Below, in pieces: positions 26,613-35,933 of a stretch of DNA of 64,000 nt. The stretch is from assembly GCA_025370055.1 (NCBI GenBank), contig CP073041.1, positions 3,968,001 to 4,032,000 on the forward strand, in the 5' to 3' direction. A program made the translations under genes and the position numbers. A model generated the notes under the pieces. The model saw only the letters and a program-made list of their open reading frames with translations, did not search any database and was not told where the DNA came from. This DNA is from Woronichinia naegeliana WA131. GTDB taxonomy: Bacteria; Cyanobacteriota; Cyanobacteriia; Cyanobacteriales; Microcystaceae. Position 1 is the first letter of the stretch; every line of letters begins with the position of its first letter.

Positions 26613-27041
26613 ATGGTCGCCATGACTATTTTTGAGACTCATATTGCCTTGATGAAGTCGTCAGGGAGAGAGGGACAGATACCCCTAGGACAACTTTCGC
26701 CAGGAGCCTTAGCCTATTTAGGGGATGCGGTCTTTGAACTCTATGTTCGTTCCCGTTTTTTATGGCCGCCCCAACGTTTAGCCCGTTATCATCAGCAGGT
26801 GGTGGCCCAGGTCAGAGCCGAAAGTCAGGCCGCGATGCTCCAGGGCTTGCTTCCTCATTTAACGGCTACGGAGCAGGATTGGGTTCGTCGTGGGCGGAAT
26901 GCGGCCAATGGCTGTCCCCGTCGTCTTGCACCAGAACTATATCAGCAGGCTACTAGTTTAGAAACTCTATTGGGTTATCTCTATTTAGAGAATCCAGAGC
27001 GTCTCCACGAACTCCTAGAACTTGTAGCGATTTCTGGTTAA
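26613..27041 (+). CDS. mrnC: Mini-ribonuclease III
   Basis: The 142-residue protein is an RNase III catalytic domain without a double-stranded-RNA-binding domain. [19 protein letters not shown] carries the conserved Asp of the signature, and [20 protein letters not shown] the second acidic site. Bacillus MrnC matures 23S rRNA ends. The gene is followed 60 bp later by an rlmB-type 23S rRNA methyltransferase gene, and the two probably form an rRNA-maturation operon. Two in-frame ATGs lie at codons 1 and 4; either could serve. Confidence 0.92.
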   Translation: MVAMTIFETHIALMKSSGREGQIPLGQLSPGALAYLGDAVFELYVRSRFLWPPQRLARYHQQVVAQVRAESQAAMLQGLLPHLTATEQDWVRRGRNAANGCPRRLAPELYQQATSLETLLGYLYLENPERLHELLELVAISG

Positions 27042-27100
27042 TTTTTCGAGATTTTTTCTATATTTCCCCATACCCCTTTTTCAATCGCATCAATACCATA

Positions 27101-28117
27101 ATGGATAAACCTCGTCGAGATCAGAAGCCGGGTCGCAAGCCTGATCACAAGCCTTTTCGTAAATTTGAGAGTAAGTTTGAGGGTAAATCTGATGGTCAAA
27201 AATCAGAGAAGATGGGCCAGTCAGGGGATCAAAATCACGCGAAACCTTCCCTTAGAAAAGGACGCTTCAGCAATCATAAACCCTCTAGCCTTAAACCCCA
27301 TAACACGAAGGTAATTCTTCCTCGCCATGATCATCGTCCCGCCGAAGAGGAGGCTGCACCGTCTGAAGACAATGATCTTCTTTATGGTCGTCATGCTGTT
27401 TTGGCTGCCCTAGAAGGCGATCGCCAACTGAATCGTGTTTGGATTATTCCCCGTTTATTTTACGACTCCCGTTTTCGGACATTATTAGTCGAGGCCAAGG
27501 GCAAGGGAACGGTTATTGATGAAGTTGATAATTTTCGTCTCAATCAATTGACCCAAGGGGGTAATCACCAAGGTATTGCCGCCCAAATCGCGCCCTATCG
27601 TTATCGAGATTTAGATGAGTTAATCCAGCAGGCCAAAGCAAATGCGGTGGATCCTGTACTGGTGGTCTTAGATAGTATTACCGATCCCCAAAATTTGGGG
27701 GCCATTATCCGTACAGCCGAGGCCTTTGGAGCACAAGGGTTAATTATGCCCCAGCGTCGAGCCGTTGGCATTACCTCCACGGTGATGAAAGTAGCAGCAG
27801 GGGCCTTAGAGCATTTTCCCGTGGCTAGGGTGGTCAATTTGAGTCGTGCCCTAGAGGAACTTAAAAGTGCTGGTTTTTGGATCTATGGAACGGTGGCAGG
27901 ACAAGGCAAGTCCATTGATCAGATCGAGCTAAGAGGAGCCTTGGGCCTCGTGATTGGTTCAGAGGGTCAGGGATTAAGTATGTTAACCCAACGTCATTGC
28001 GATCATTTGATTTCTATCCCCCTCGGTGGCAAAACTCCCAGCCTAAATGCCTCGATCGCCGCCGCTATTGGTCTCTATGAAGTCTATCGGCAAAGGAGTA
28101 TCAGCAAACTCTATTAA
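27101..28117 (+). CDS. rlmB: TrmH/SpoU-family 23S rRNA methyltransferase (RlmB-like)
   Basis: The 338-residue protein has a ~95-residue very basic, Lys/Gln-rich N-terminal extension, probably disordered and RNA-binding. A substrate-binding domain ([22 protein letters not shown]) and the SPOUT methyltransferase knot follow. Knot motifs are [31 protein letters not shown] and [20 protein letters not shown]. RlmB 2'-O-methylates a guanosine of 23S rRNA; SPOUT specificity is not certain from sequence. It follows mrnC closely. Confidence 0.88.
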   Translation: MDKPRRDQKPGRKPDHKPFRKFESKFEGKSDGQKSEKMGQSGDQNHAKPSLRKGRFSNHKPSSLKPHNTKVILPRHDHRPAEEEAAPSEDNDLLYGRHAVLAALEGDRQLNRVWIIPRLFYDSRFRTLLVEAKGKGTVIDEVDNFRLNQLTQGGNHQGIAAQIAPYRYRDLDELIQQAKANAVDPVLVVLDSITDPQNLGAIIRTAEAFGAQGLIMPQRRAVGITSTVMKVAAGALEHFPVARVVNLSRALEELKSAGFWIYGTVAGQGKSIDQIELRGALGLVIGSEGQGLSMLTQRHCDHLISIPLGGKTPSLNASIAAAIGLYEVYRQRSISKLY

Positions 28118-28251
28118 AGATCTGTATCTTTTATAACTGCCATTTTTCTCCATTCGAGCTTATAACTAAAGTGCTAACCCAAAAAATGTTAAGAAATATT
28201 TCAATTCCCAGGTTAAAATAGCAGCTAAACAATTGCATTCGGGCAGATAAC

Positions 28252-28533
28252 ATGAAAGATTTTTTAATACAACTACTGAATTCTATCGGTTTGGCCTATT
28301 GGATTGAGATTGTTACTACCACTCCCCGTTGTACCTATTACTTTGGACCTTTCTCCAGTAAAGGTGATGCAGAAGTTGCCCAGGCAGGCTATTTAGAAGA
28401 TCTGTCTAATGAAGATGCCCAAGGAATTTTCGTGGAAATAAAGCGTTGTAAGCCCCAAAATTTGACCATCTTTGATGAAACAGGGGAGGAATTTCGCCCT
28501 TTTAAGGTCATGATGCCCATCAGTTTACAGTAA
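28252..28533 (+). CDS. DUF1816 protein
   Basis: The 93-residue protein shows the cyanobacterial DUF1816 pattern: YWIEIVTTTPRCTYYFGPFSSKGDAEVAQAGYLEDL and KPQNLTIFDE. Members resemble the small linker-like domain family found across cyanobacteria, but function is not settled. There is no signal peptide or membrane segment. It is monocistronic and convergent with cutA. Confidence 0.85.
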   Translation: MKDFLIQLLNSIGLAYWIEIVTTTPRCTYYFGPFSSKGDAEVAQAGYLEDLSNEDAQGIFVEIKRCKPQNLTIFDETGEEFRPFKVMMPISLQ

Positions 28534-28649
28534 GCTTGTTAACTGTCGGATTTAGAGAACCATTTTTGTCCTCCTTAAGTGGGTGATTCTATTGCCATTT
28601 AGTGTTAGCCTACTAAACTATGGCTTATTTTAAGGGGGGACAAGATGTT

Positions 28650-28988
28650 TTAGGTGGATAAGCTGTTTCCTAACCAGGCTAAATAGGACATTGAGCCTGA
28701 GACAATGGGTAAGGCAATAATTTCTGGCACTTCATAGGAATGTAAACGTTTAATCTGATTTTCCAATTCTCTCAAGCAAGATAAATCAGTTTTAATCAAT
28801 AACTGCCATTCCGATTCTTTGGCGATCGCTCCTTGCCAACGATAAATGGATTGGATCGGAAAAATACTCACACAGGCAGCTAGTTGGGATTCAATTAAGG
28901 CAGCCGCGATCGCCTCTGCTTCAGTCGAAGAGCTAGTTGTCACCAGAACGACCCCATAATTTCTAGTTTCTGGAGAATTTTCGGTCAT
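28650..28988 (-). CDS. cutA: Divalent-cation tolerance protein CutA
   Basis: The 112-residue protein has the ferredoxin-like CutA1 fold markers VVLVTTSSSTEAEAIAAALIESQLAACVSIFPIQSIYRWQGAI and SYEVPEIIALPI. CutA forms stable trimers that bind divalent metals; its physiological role in cyanobacteria is debated. It is convergent with the DUF1816 gene. The pentapeptide-repeat gene lies upstream on the same strand, 24 bp away, so the two may be co-transcribed. Confidence 0.93.
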   Translation of the reverse strand: MTENSPETRNYGVVLVTTSSSTEAEAIAAALIESQLAACVSIFPIQSIYRWQGAIAKESEWQLLIKTDLSCLRELENQIKRLHSYEVPEIIALPIVSGSMSYLAWLGNSLST

Positions 28989-29011
28989 GATTTACTGGAA
29001 TTTTTACGGGA

Positions 29012-29890
29012 CTAAATCGCAAAGCTAGGCAAAAAACTTCCCAAATTTCCCCTAGATAAACTAAACGGCGAAAGATTATCCTCTGACATTTGGTTGGAAT
29101 GGCTTTCTAGCTTTGGCTTGAAAATCGCCTCATTGACATTGGTGTTGCGTAAAATGGTTCCCTCTAGATTCGTGTCCATTAAATTGGCCCCTTCCAAATT
29201 CGCCTCGGTTAGATTCGCCTCACTTAAATTGGCTCCCCTGAGATCGACGTGACGTAAATTAGCCCCCTGTAAATTAGCTCCCCGTAGATTAACTCCTTGT
29301 AAATTACTATTGCTCAGTTTCGCCCCTGTTAAATCCAGTTTTTCTAAGTTAGCTCCCTGTAAATCCACTTCTCGAAGAAAGGCTTGACGCAAGTTAGCTT
29401 CAAAAAAATTAACTCCACTTAAATGGGCACAGCTTAAGCGGGCTTCCTGCAAATTAGCCCAGGCAAAATTCACCGACTGTAAATTAGCTTCCCGCAGATT
29501 TACCCGAAAGAGATTGGCTCCGCAGAGATTCGCCTGTTGTAAATTGGCCGCTCGTAGATTGCTATGAGAGAGATTCGAGCCAGACAGCTTTGTCTTAGGC
29601 AGGCAGGCCTTAACTAAGAAAGCACCACTCAAATTAGCCTTGGTTAAATCAGCCATTGCCAAAATTGCTTGATTGAGCTTGGCATAGGTTAAATCAGCCC
29701 AATTCAAACTTGCCCCCGTTAAATTGGACTTGGTTAAAAAAGCACGACTGAGATTCGCTCCCATCAAGTTGGATTTCGCCAGATCCACCGCGATCAACAT
29801 CACTCTTGAGAGATCTATGCCTTGCAAATTCTGTTGGGGAAATCGGCGATCGCCTTTCTCATAGGCACGAAGTAGTTCATTGACGTTCAT
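29012..29890 (-). CDS. Pentapeptide-repeat protein
   Basis: The 292-residue protein is almost entirely A(D/N)LXX repeats from residue ~25 to ~260, forming a right-handed quadrilateral β-helix (for example SNLQGVNLRGANLQGANLR). The N-terminus MNVNELLRAYEKGDRRFPQQNLQG is the typical cyanobacterial cap. I start at the ATG preceded by GGAG, 11 codons inside the longest frame. No signal peptide, membrane segment or added domain is seen, so it is probably cytosolic. The function of this class is unknown; some mimic DNA, but no evidence bears on that here. Confidence 0.9.
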   Translation of the reverse strand: MNVNELLRAYEKGDRRFPQQNLQGIDLSRVMLIAVDLAKSNLMGANLSRAFLTKSNLTGASLNWADLTYAKLNQAILAMADLTKANLSGAFLVKACLPKTKLSGSNLSHSNLRAANLQQANLCGANLFRVNLREANLQSVNFAWANLQEARLSCAHLSGVNFFEANLRQAFLREVDLQGANLEKLDLTGAKLSNSNLQGVNLRGANLQGANLRHVDLRGANLSEANLTEANLEGANLMDTNLEGTILRNTNVNEAIFKPKLESHSNQMSEDNLSPFSLSRGNLGSFLPSFAI

Positions 29891-30353
29891 AGCCTGTTTT
29901 CTCCTGTAATAGGGTAATGGCATTCCCGAACACGAAATTAAGATGGCTAGTTGGGCAAAGGGGGAGCCATCAACGATAGGGGTAGTTTGGCAGTGGAATT
30001 TGATTTTTTCTGTATTAAATTTTACGCTAAGATTTTTTAGAAGCAGGACTTTTTTGGGGAGTTGTTATAATTCTTAATTTTTTATTAAAAGTTATCTTAT
30101 TGCCCTGTAGCCTAGACAGTGAGGGTAATCCTAGGGATTTCAAGAAACAGTTTAAAGAGGATTTCCGCAAAAATACTGACAAGAGAGGGGGTATGGGGCT
30201 GGGTGACTGCTTAATAATCAGAAATGTTTCCTTAACCAGAATTGAGATAGTTCTATCATGATTATTCCCAGTTTTAATTCTTCTGAGTTAGCGAAGAACC
30301 ACGATAGGATAGGGAAATAACGCAACATTTTGTCCCCTTGTCAGCGGAAAGCA
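29891..30353. other. Intergenic region between divergent genes
   Basis: It contains the divergent promoters of the pentapeptide-repeat and transglutaminase-like genes. No coding potential, RNA gene or repeat was recognised. Confidence 0.5.
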
Positions 30354-32693
30354 ATGGAAAAGACCATCCCCCAACCCCGTAACTGGTGGTCGCAGATGCA
30401 ACAACAGATGCGCTCTCTGCCCCAACCGAAAACCGAAGATTCCCTGCTCTTTCGGATTCTAGTACAAGCAATGGTGATTGTGGGTATTGTGGCGACGGAT
30501 GTGGCTGCCCAAACGGAATGGAGCATCTGGGCGGTTCCCCTGAGTATTCTCGGTGCTATCTGGAGTTGGTATCGCCGCGCTCATCGCAATGTGGCCGTTA
30601 AGTTTCTGTTGGCGATCGGGATGCTATTGGTACTCTTTGTCTTTCTCAGCAATTTACTGGTTAATCTTAATGATAGCCGCATTGCCCTAGCCGGATTATT
30701 AGTGCAATTGCAGGTGCTGCACAGCTTTGATCTCCCGCGACGCAAGGATCTGGGTTATTCCATGGTCATTGGTCTGATTCTGCTAGGAGTCGCTGGAACT
30801 GTTTCCCAATCCATGACCTTTGCACCCTGGTTATTATTATTTTTGATCATCGCTCTACCGACTTTAATTTTGGACTATCGATCGCGGTTGGGACTAACCG
30901 AAATTGACGCGCAATGGGGATGGTTCCAAAAACAGCGTCTTAAAATTGCTAAGACTCAAGAATTTCGCTATTCTCCCCTCTTTCCGGGCCGTTTGGCCGC
31001 CATTTTAGGGATTATTTTGGCCTTGGGCTTAATCTTCTTTGCGATCATGCCCCGTTTTCCCAGCTATCAACTACAAAGCTTTCCGGTTAGTGGGACAGCA
31101 GACACCGAAAATAAGCAATTTACGGAGAAGAATCGAGATATTGTCAATCCGGGCTATGTTAATCCAGGTAAAGACGGTAAAGGCGGTGGTACAGGTAAAA
31201 GTCCCGCCGAGGGGCCAGGGTCAGTGGATGACACAGTGTACTATGGTTTCAATAATAAGATTAACCAGAATTTGCGCGGTGGCATGAAACAGCAGTTAGT
31301 GCTGCGGGTACGTTCCCAAACAGCCGGATTTTGGCGGGCCTTGGCCTTTGATCATTACACGGGCCAGGGGTGGGAGATCTCGTCCAATGATGATATTACC
31401 AAGATTCCCCGTTCTTCCTGGTCTTATCGCTTTGATCTGAATCCTTCCCTGGGTTTTATGAAAACGAAGCAAATCATTCAGACCTATACGGCTGTCACCA
31501 ATTTACCCAATGTTATTCCCAATTTAGCGATGCCCCGTTATTTGTATTTTCCGACCAAGGAAATTGGCATTGATCACAATGGAAGTTTGCGATCGCCGGT
31601 GGGATTGGTGGAAGGTTTGACCTATACGGTGGTGTCGGAAGTACCCTATCGCGATCGCACGGTCTTGCGTCAGGCTCCCCAGGAATATAGCCCAGGTGTA
31701 CAGAAGAAATACTTACCCATTCCCCCGCAAATTGAAGAAAAGGTCAGAAAGCGAACCTTGGAGTTGTTATCTAAATCGCCTAAACCGATTAATTCTGCCT
31801 ACGAAGCGGCCCTCTATCTAACCCAAGCCTTAAAGCAAAATTACACAGTTAAGGAAATTCCTTTTTTTGACCCCAAAGAAGATTTGGTAGAGGCCTTTTT
31901 ATTCAAATATCAAGGCGGTTATCCCGACCACTTCTCGACAGTGTTAACGGTCATGTTGCGTTCTATTGGGATTCCTAGCCGATTAGCGGTGGGGTTTGGA
32001 TCGGGCCAATTCAATCCCTTTACCGGTTACTATCTGGTTCACAATACCGATGCCCATGCCCTGACGGAGGTTTATTTCCCCTATTTTGGTTGGTTTAGTT
32101 TTGATCCCATTCCAGGTCATGATTTATATCCCTCTTCCTTTGAAGACGAAGAAACCTTTAGCGTTTTAAAACAAATTTGGAATTGGGTGGCCAGTTGGCT
32201 GCCGTCCCCAATCACTAATTTTTTAAGTCTCTTTTGGACAAATATGATTGGGGCTTTGTTAGGTTTTCTGGGATGGCTTTGGAATTTGGTCTCAGGAAGT
32301 TTGCTAGGTGCTTTATTAGGGCTGATTTTAGCGATCGCGGCCGGTTTTGTCGGTTGGCTCGGTTGGGAACAGGCTCGACGCTGGCTCTATCAACAACGTT
32401 TAGCGAAAATGCCCCCGATGGCCAGACTTTATCAACAAATGTTAATCGCGCTTAAAGGTCAAGGTCATGGCAAAAGTGTGGCCCAAACGCCGTCGGAATA
32501 TGTCCAATCTTTACGGGAATATTTAACGGTTGAACAGCTAGAAGTGGTAGAGGAGATTTCCCTTGCCTATGTGAGTTGGCGATACGGTGGTCAACCTCAA
32601 AATCTGGATTACCTACAGCAACAATTTAGAACGCTGTTACGAAGTCTGGAACGCCAAAAATCCCAGGCTTTTCTCGCTCAATTTCATCGCTAA
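30354..32693 (+). CDS. Transglutaminase-like membrane protein (TgpA/DUF3488-DUF4129 type), catalytic Cys absent
   Basis: The 779-residue protein has about six N-terminal membrane helices (residues 35-240), an extracytoplasmic transglutaminase-like domain (about 440-600), one or two further helices (about 640-680) and a C-terminal DUF4129 domain. In the core, the normal G-x-C-x-x-(F/Y)-A motif reads GGYPDHFSTVLTVMLRSIGIPSRLAVGFG: the nucleophile position is Pro. The His (TDAHALTEVYF) and Asp (FDPIPG) are kept. So it is probably not a canonical transglutaminase or protease; I recall the same substitution in other cyanobacterial homologues. Start chosen at the ATG, since an in-frame TTG eight codons upstream is less likely. 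Confidence 0.85.
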   Translation: MEKTIPQPRNWWSQMQQQMRSLPQPKTEDSLLFRILVQAMVIVGIVATDVAAQTEWSIWAVPLSILGAIWSWYRRAHRNVAVKFLLAIGMLLVLFVFLSNLLVNLNDSRIALAGLLVQLQVLHSFDLPRRKDLGYSMVIGLILLGVAGTVSQSMTFAPWLLLFLIIALPTLILDYRSRLGLTEIDAQWGWFQKQRLKIAKTQEFRYSPLFPGRLAAILGIILALGLIFFAIMPRFPSYQLQSFPVSGTADTENKQFTEKNRDIVNPGYVNPGKDGKGGGTGKSPAEGPGSVDDTVYYGFNNKINQNLRGGMKQQLVLRVRSQTAGFWRALAFDHYTGQGWEISSNDDITKIPRSSWSYRFDLNPSLGFMKTKQIIQTYTAVTNLPNVIPNLAMPRYLYFPTKEIGIDHNGSLRSPVGLVEGLTYTVVSEVPYRDRTVLRQAPQEYSPGVQKKYLPIPPQIEEKVRKRTLELLSKSPKPINSAYEAALYLTQALKQNYTVKEIPFFDPKEDLVEAFLFKYQGGYPDHFSTVLTVMLRSIGIPSRLAVGFGSGQFNPFTGYYLVHNTDAHALTEVYFPYFGWFSFDPIPGHDLYPSSFEDEETFSVLKQIWNWVASWLPSPITNFLSLFWTNMIGALLGFLGWLWNLVSGSLLGALLGLILAIAAGFVGWLGWEQARRWLYQQRLAKMPPMARLYQQMLIALKGQGHGKSVAQTPSEYVQSLREYLTVEQLEVVEEISLAYVSWRYGGQPQNLDYLQQQFRTLLRSLERQKSQAFLAQFHR

Positions 32694-32779
32694 TGATTAA
32701 ATTTTCCCTCACAGTTATTATAAGGCGATCGCTTTGGGTAACATCTGATTAAAATACAAGAATCCTGATCAATGATTCT

Positions 32780-33352
32780 ATGGCGACTCAATGTTTAAAT
32801 CCTGATTGTTTGGCGGTTAATGCTGAAACCCACCGTTTTTGTCAGAAATGTGGACAGAAGCTCTGGCTCAAAGACCGTTATCAAGCTCTTAAACTGATCG
32901 GTCAAGGCGGCTTTGGTAAAACTTTTTTGGCCATTATCACGATATACCCAGAAAACCCCGTTGTGTGATTAAGCAGTTTTCCCCCCCAAATTCCAGCTTT
33001 ATTGGCCTATTTTATCCCTGAAGATCAACGTCAATATTTGGTACAAAAATATATTGAAGGGGAAAACCGACAGCAGGAGTTAAACAGTCTAGGGGTTTTT
33101 AATGAGGCTAAAATTCGGGCTTTGTTAGCGGATTTATTGCCTGTTTTGGGTTTTATTCATCAACGCGGAGTCATTCATCGGGATATTAAGCCAGAGAACA
33201 TTATTCGCAGAAAACAGGATAATAAGTTAGTTTTAGTGGATTTTGGAGCGGCTAAAGCGATCACTCCAGCTAATCGTTCGGTGACGGGAACGGTAATCGG
33301 TTCGGCGGCAGCAATTCTAAATTTGCGCTATAGCAAGGGTTTCAGGTTTTAG
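32780..33352 (+). pseudogene. Serine/threonine protein kinase, decayed
   Basis: The N-terminal zinc ribbon (CLNPDCLAVN...CQKCGQKLWLKDRY) and glycine loop (LIGQGGFGKTFLA) belong to a cyanobacterial Hanks-type kinase. After FLAI the frame shifts; the next part (IPRKPRCVIKQF, with the catalytic Lys) is readable only in another frame. An internal deletion then joins this to the αC region (LLAYFIPEDQRQYLVQKYIEGEN). The catalytic loop HQRGVIHRDIKPENII and VDFGAAKAI are present. The gene is cut at GTVIGSA by the MITE-like element at 33312. It carries frameshift, deletion and truncation together. Confidence 0.88.
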
Positions 33353-33510
33353 TTCGCGTAATACGGGGTAAGATTCAACGGGATTAACAAGTTCATTTTA
33401 CGAGTCTTCAGGCTTTTGCGTACAACAGTGCGCCTGGAATGGCCCCAAAACCCCCTTTAAAATGTTCTTTAAATCTCTAAAAGGTTTACTGTGTCTAAAA
33501 CTGAGAATTG
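33312..33510. mobile_element. 200-bp MITE-like element, copy 1
   Basis: Ends CAATTCTAAATTT and, inverted, CAATTCTCAGTTTTAG. The whole ~200 bp is repeated with few differences at 52105-52304 in the same orientation. It truncates a protein-kinase gene. No target duplication is evident. Confidence 0.8.
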
Positions 33511-33609
33511 TTGGTACAAAGGGATGGATCAGGGTTAGCGACAATCCGTTTGCTATAATAAGATGCCCTTTTTTGCCAATCCCGTCCCGATGGGTTGAGC
33601 CGTCACCCT

Positions 33610-34701
33610 ATGTTAAGAGCCGGAATCGTCGGATTACCCAATGTGGGAAAATCTACCCTATTCAATGCGTTAGTTGCCAATGCGAAGGCGGAAGCTGCCA
33701 ATTTCCCCTTCTGTACCATTGAACCCAATGTGGGCGTTGTTTCTGTACCCGATCGCCGTTTGGAGGTGTTGGCCAAGCTGTCCCAATCCCAGAAAATTGT
33801 ACCGACCCGGATTGAGTTTGTGGATATTGCCGGTTTAGTGAAGGGAGCTAGTCAGGGAGAGGGTTTGGGGAATCAATTTTTGGCCAATATTCGAGAAGTG
33901 GATGCCATTGTTCAGGTGGTTCGTTGTTTTGACGATGATGATATCATTCACGTTTCTGGTTCCGTTGATCCAGCCAGGGACATTGAAGTCATTAATTTAG
34001 AATTGGCCCTTGCGGATTTAGCCCAGGTGGAAAAACGTTTAGATCGCTGTCGTAAACAGGCCAAGGGGAATAAAGAATTTCAAGCAGAAGCCGCAGTATT
34101 AGAGAAACTTTTTGTGGCGTTAAATGAAGGCCAACCGGCTCGCCAGGTGGATCTCAGTGAAGAAGAGGCGGAACTCATTAAAAATCTAGGTCTGTTAACC
34201 CGTAAGCCGATTATCTATGCAACAAATGTTTCAGAAGATGATTTGGCATCGGGCAATGCCTGGGTGGAAGCGGTTAAGGCGATCGCGGTTAAGGAAAATG
34301 CCAAGGTGGTGGTTATTTCTGCCCAGGTGGAATCGGAATTAGTCGAACTTGCGGCTGAGGAACGGTTAGACTTTTTGCAAGCCTTGGGCGTAGAAGAAGG
34401 GGGACTGCAATCCTTAATTACGGCAACCTATGAACTGTTAGGATTGCGAACCTATCTGACCACCGGCCCCCAGGAAACCAGAGCCTGGACAATTTTGGCT
34501 GGCATGAAGGCTCCCCAGGCGGCGGGGGTCATCCACACCGATTTTGAACGGGGTTTTATTCGGGCGGAAACCGTTGCATTTGACGATTTGGTGAACACGG
34601 GTAGTATGCAAGCGGCTAAGGAAAAGGGGTTAGTACGGAGTGAGGGCAAGGAATATGTGGTACAGGAGGGGGATGTGCTGTTATTCCGTTTTAATGTTTA
34701 G
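33610..34701 (+). CDS. ychF: Redox-regulated ATPase/GTPase YchF
   Basis: The 363-residue Obg-family P-loop NTPase has G1 GLPNVGKST (residues 8-16), G3 DIAGLVKGAS, a coiled-coil insert (residues 130-165) and a C-terminal TGS domain (RTYLTTGPQETRAWTI...). Length equals E. coli YchF. The NxxE-type specificity motif (ATNVSED) explains its ATP preference in the family. The start is the ATG at MLRAGIVG; an in-frame TTG five codons upstream is rejected. YchF associates with ribosomes and modulates stress responses. Its 3' end overlaps the convergent inrS-like gene by four bases. Confidence 0.95.
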   Translation: MLRAGIVGLPNVGKSTLFNALVANAKAEAANFPFCTIEPNVGVVSVPDRRLEVLAKLSQSQKIVPTRIEFVDIAGLVKGASQGEGLGNQFLANIREVDAIVQVVRCFDDDDIIHVSGSVDPARDIEVINLELALADLAQVEKRLDRCRKQAKGNKEFQAEAAVLEKLFVALNEGQPARQVDLSEEEAELIKNLGLLTRKPIIYATNVSEDDLASGNAWVEAVKAIAVKENAKVVVISAQVESELVELAAEERLDFLQALGVEEGGLQSLITATYELLGLRTYLTTGPQETRAWTILAGMKAPQAAGVIHTDFERGFIRAETVAFDDLVNTGSMQAAKEKGLVRSEGKEYVVQEGDVLLFRFNV

Positions 34702-35072
34702 AGGAAGCGATCTAGGGCAGATTTTAATTCCTCAATTTCACTTTCAATGTTGCCCTCTTTGGCTGCGCGGGTGATACATTCACTTAAATGTTCATCCAAG
34801 ATGAGACGGGCGACCCGATCAATTGCACCTCGGACTGCGGCCACTTGGATTAAAACTTCTGGGCAAGGGCGGCTTTCTGTCACCATGGTTTTAATGCCGC
34901 GAATGTGTCCTTCTATGCGCGAGAGACGGTTAATGATTTGTCGGAGAGAGGCTTCACTGTGGATATGGGGATGATCCGCTTCCGTATGCAAATGTTCGGA
35001 TTTTGGGGCGATCGGGTTGCTGGTTGGGAGGGGATCGGTTGCCATCAGTTCGGAGGTCAAGACAGGGGCCAA
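34698..35072 (-). CDS. inrS: CsoR/RcnR-family metal-sensing repressor, InrS-like
   Basis: The 124-residue all-helical repressor has the CsoR core LRQIINRLSRIEGHIRGIKTMV. The metal ligands are Cys in RPCPEVLIQ (near residue 70) and His-x3-Cys in EHLSEC (near 94-98). The N-terminal extension is His-rich (EHLHTEADHPHIHSE), as in Synechocystis InrS, which senses nickel and represses the nrsD exporter. No exporter gene is in the window. A shorter start (MATDPLP) is possible. The metal identity is an inference from the His-rich tail. Confidence 0.75.
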   Translation of the reverse strand: MAPVLTSELMATDPLPTSNPIAPKSEHLHTEADHPHIHSEASLRQIINRLSRIEGHIRGIKTMVTESRPCPEVLIQVAAVRGAIDRVARLILDEHLSECITRAAKEGNIESEIEELKSALDRFL

Positions 35073-35301
35073 AAAAGAGCTTCCCTATTCTAACGGCTTT
35101 GACCCTGGGACTGTTTCTGATCTGAGATTGAGTTTTGCCAATCTGTTCTCTACAATATCACTTTCCTATTTTTAGCCTTGCGAGATCGCGTGACGGCACT
35201 GCGTGATCGTATAATCTAGCCAGTAACGATTAAAAATCTATTAGAATAGGTATAAAATATTTCTCGCTCATAATTGTAGCTAGTCAATCTTAGGTAAGCC
35301 G

Positions 35302-35538
35302 ATGAAAACTCGACAATTAACCCTAGAAATTTCTGAATCATTATTTCAGAAACTAGAGAAACTGTCTGAATTAACCGAAGAGCCAATCAATGAATTGGTG
35401 ATTCAAATGATTACCAATAATATCTTAAATTCAACTCAAAAAGCGAAAGACTTAAATGAGCTTCTCACCATAAATTTTCCTGAAGCTCTACCTGAAATTA
35501 TAGAAATAGGGGAATTTGTTGGAACCGAGATTTTCTAA
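35302..35538 (+). CDS. MazE-like antitoxin
   Basis: The 78-residue acidic protein (MKTRQLTLEISESLFQKLEKLSELTEEPINELVIQMI) has a ribbon-helix-helix-like N-terminus and an acidic tail (FPEALPEIIEIGEF) suited to bind a basic toxin. It lies four bases before the mazF-like toxin gene, in the usual antitoxin-first order, and presumably autoregulates the operon. It is unrelated in sequence to the RHH antitoxins of the three-copy module. Confidence 0.7.
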   Translation: MKTRQLTLEISESLFQKLEKLSELTEEPINELVIQMITNNILNSTQKAKDLNELLTINFPEALPEIIEIGEFVGTEIF

Positions 35539-35542
35539 GAAG

Positions 35543-35887
35543 ATGCTTAAAGCTCACATTCCTAAAAAAGGAGATATTATCTGGATTAATTTTAATCCTC
35601 AGTCTGGACGTGAACAAATGGGAAGAAGGCCCGCCTTAGTTATTTCTCCTAATATCTATAATCACAAAGTCGGACTAATTGTTGTCTGTCCCATCACCAC
35701 AAAAGTTAAAAATTATCCCTTTGAAGTCGAGATTCCTGACGGTTTAACAATTTCAGATGTTGTTTTAGCCGATCAAGTAAAATCTCTGGATTACCGAACG
35801 AGAGAAGCCGAATTTGTTTGTAAAATTCCTAGTGAGACACTAGCAGAAGTAATTATTATGATTAATAAATTATTTACTCAAATTTAG
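35543..35887 (+). CDS. MazF/PemK-family mRNA interferase toxin
   Basis: The 114-residue protein has the MazF SH3-like barrel with HIPKKGDIIWINFNPQSGREQMGRRPALVISPN (the GD-x-x-W/Y...G-x-E-x-x-x-R-P core) and VCPITTKVKNYPFEV. MazF enzymes cut single-stranded mRNA at short motifs. I start at the ATG after a purine-rich ctaagaag; an upstream TTG start would overlap the antitoxin gene. The frame is complete. An IS4 element lies just 46 bp downstream without touching the gene. Confidence 0.88.
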   Translation: MLKAHIPKKGDIIWINFNPQSGREQMGRRPALVISPNIYNHKVGLIVVCPITTKVKNYPFEVEIPDGLTISDVVLADQVKSLDYRTREAEFVCKIPSETLAEVIIMINKLFTQI

Positions 35888-35933
35888 GCGATCGCATTTC
35901 TATTTGGCTGTAGTAGCAAGTAAACACACATCC

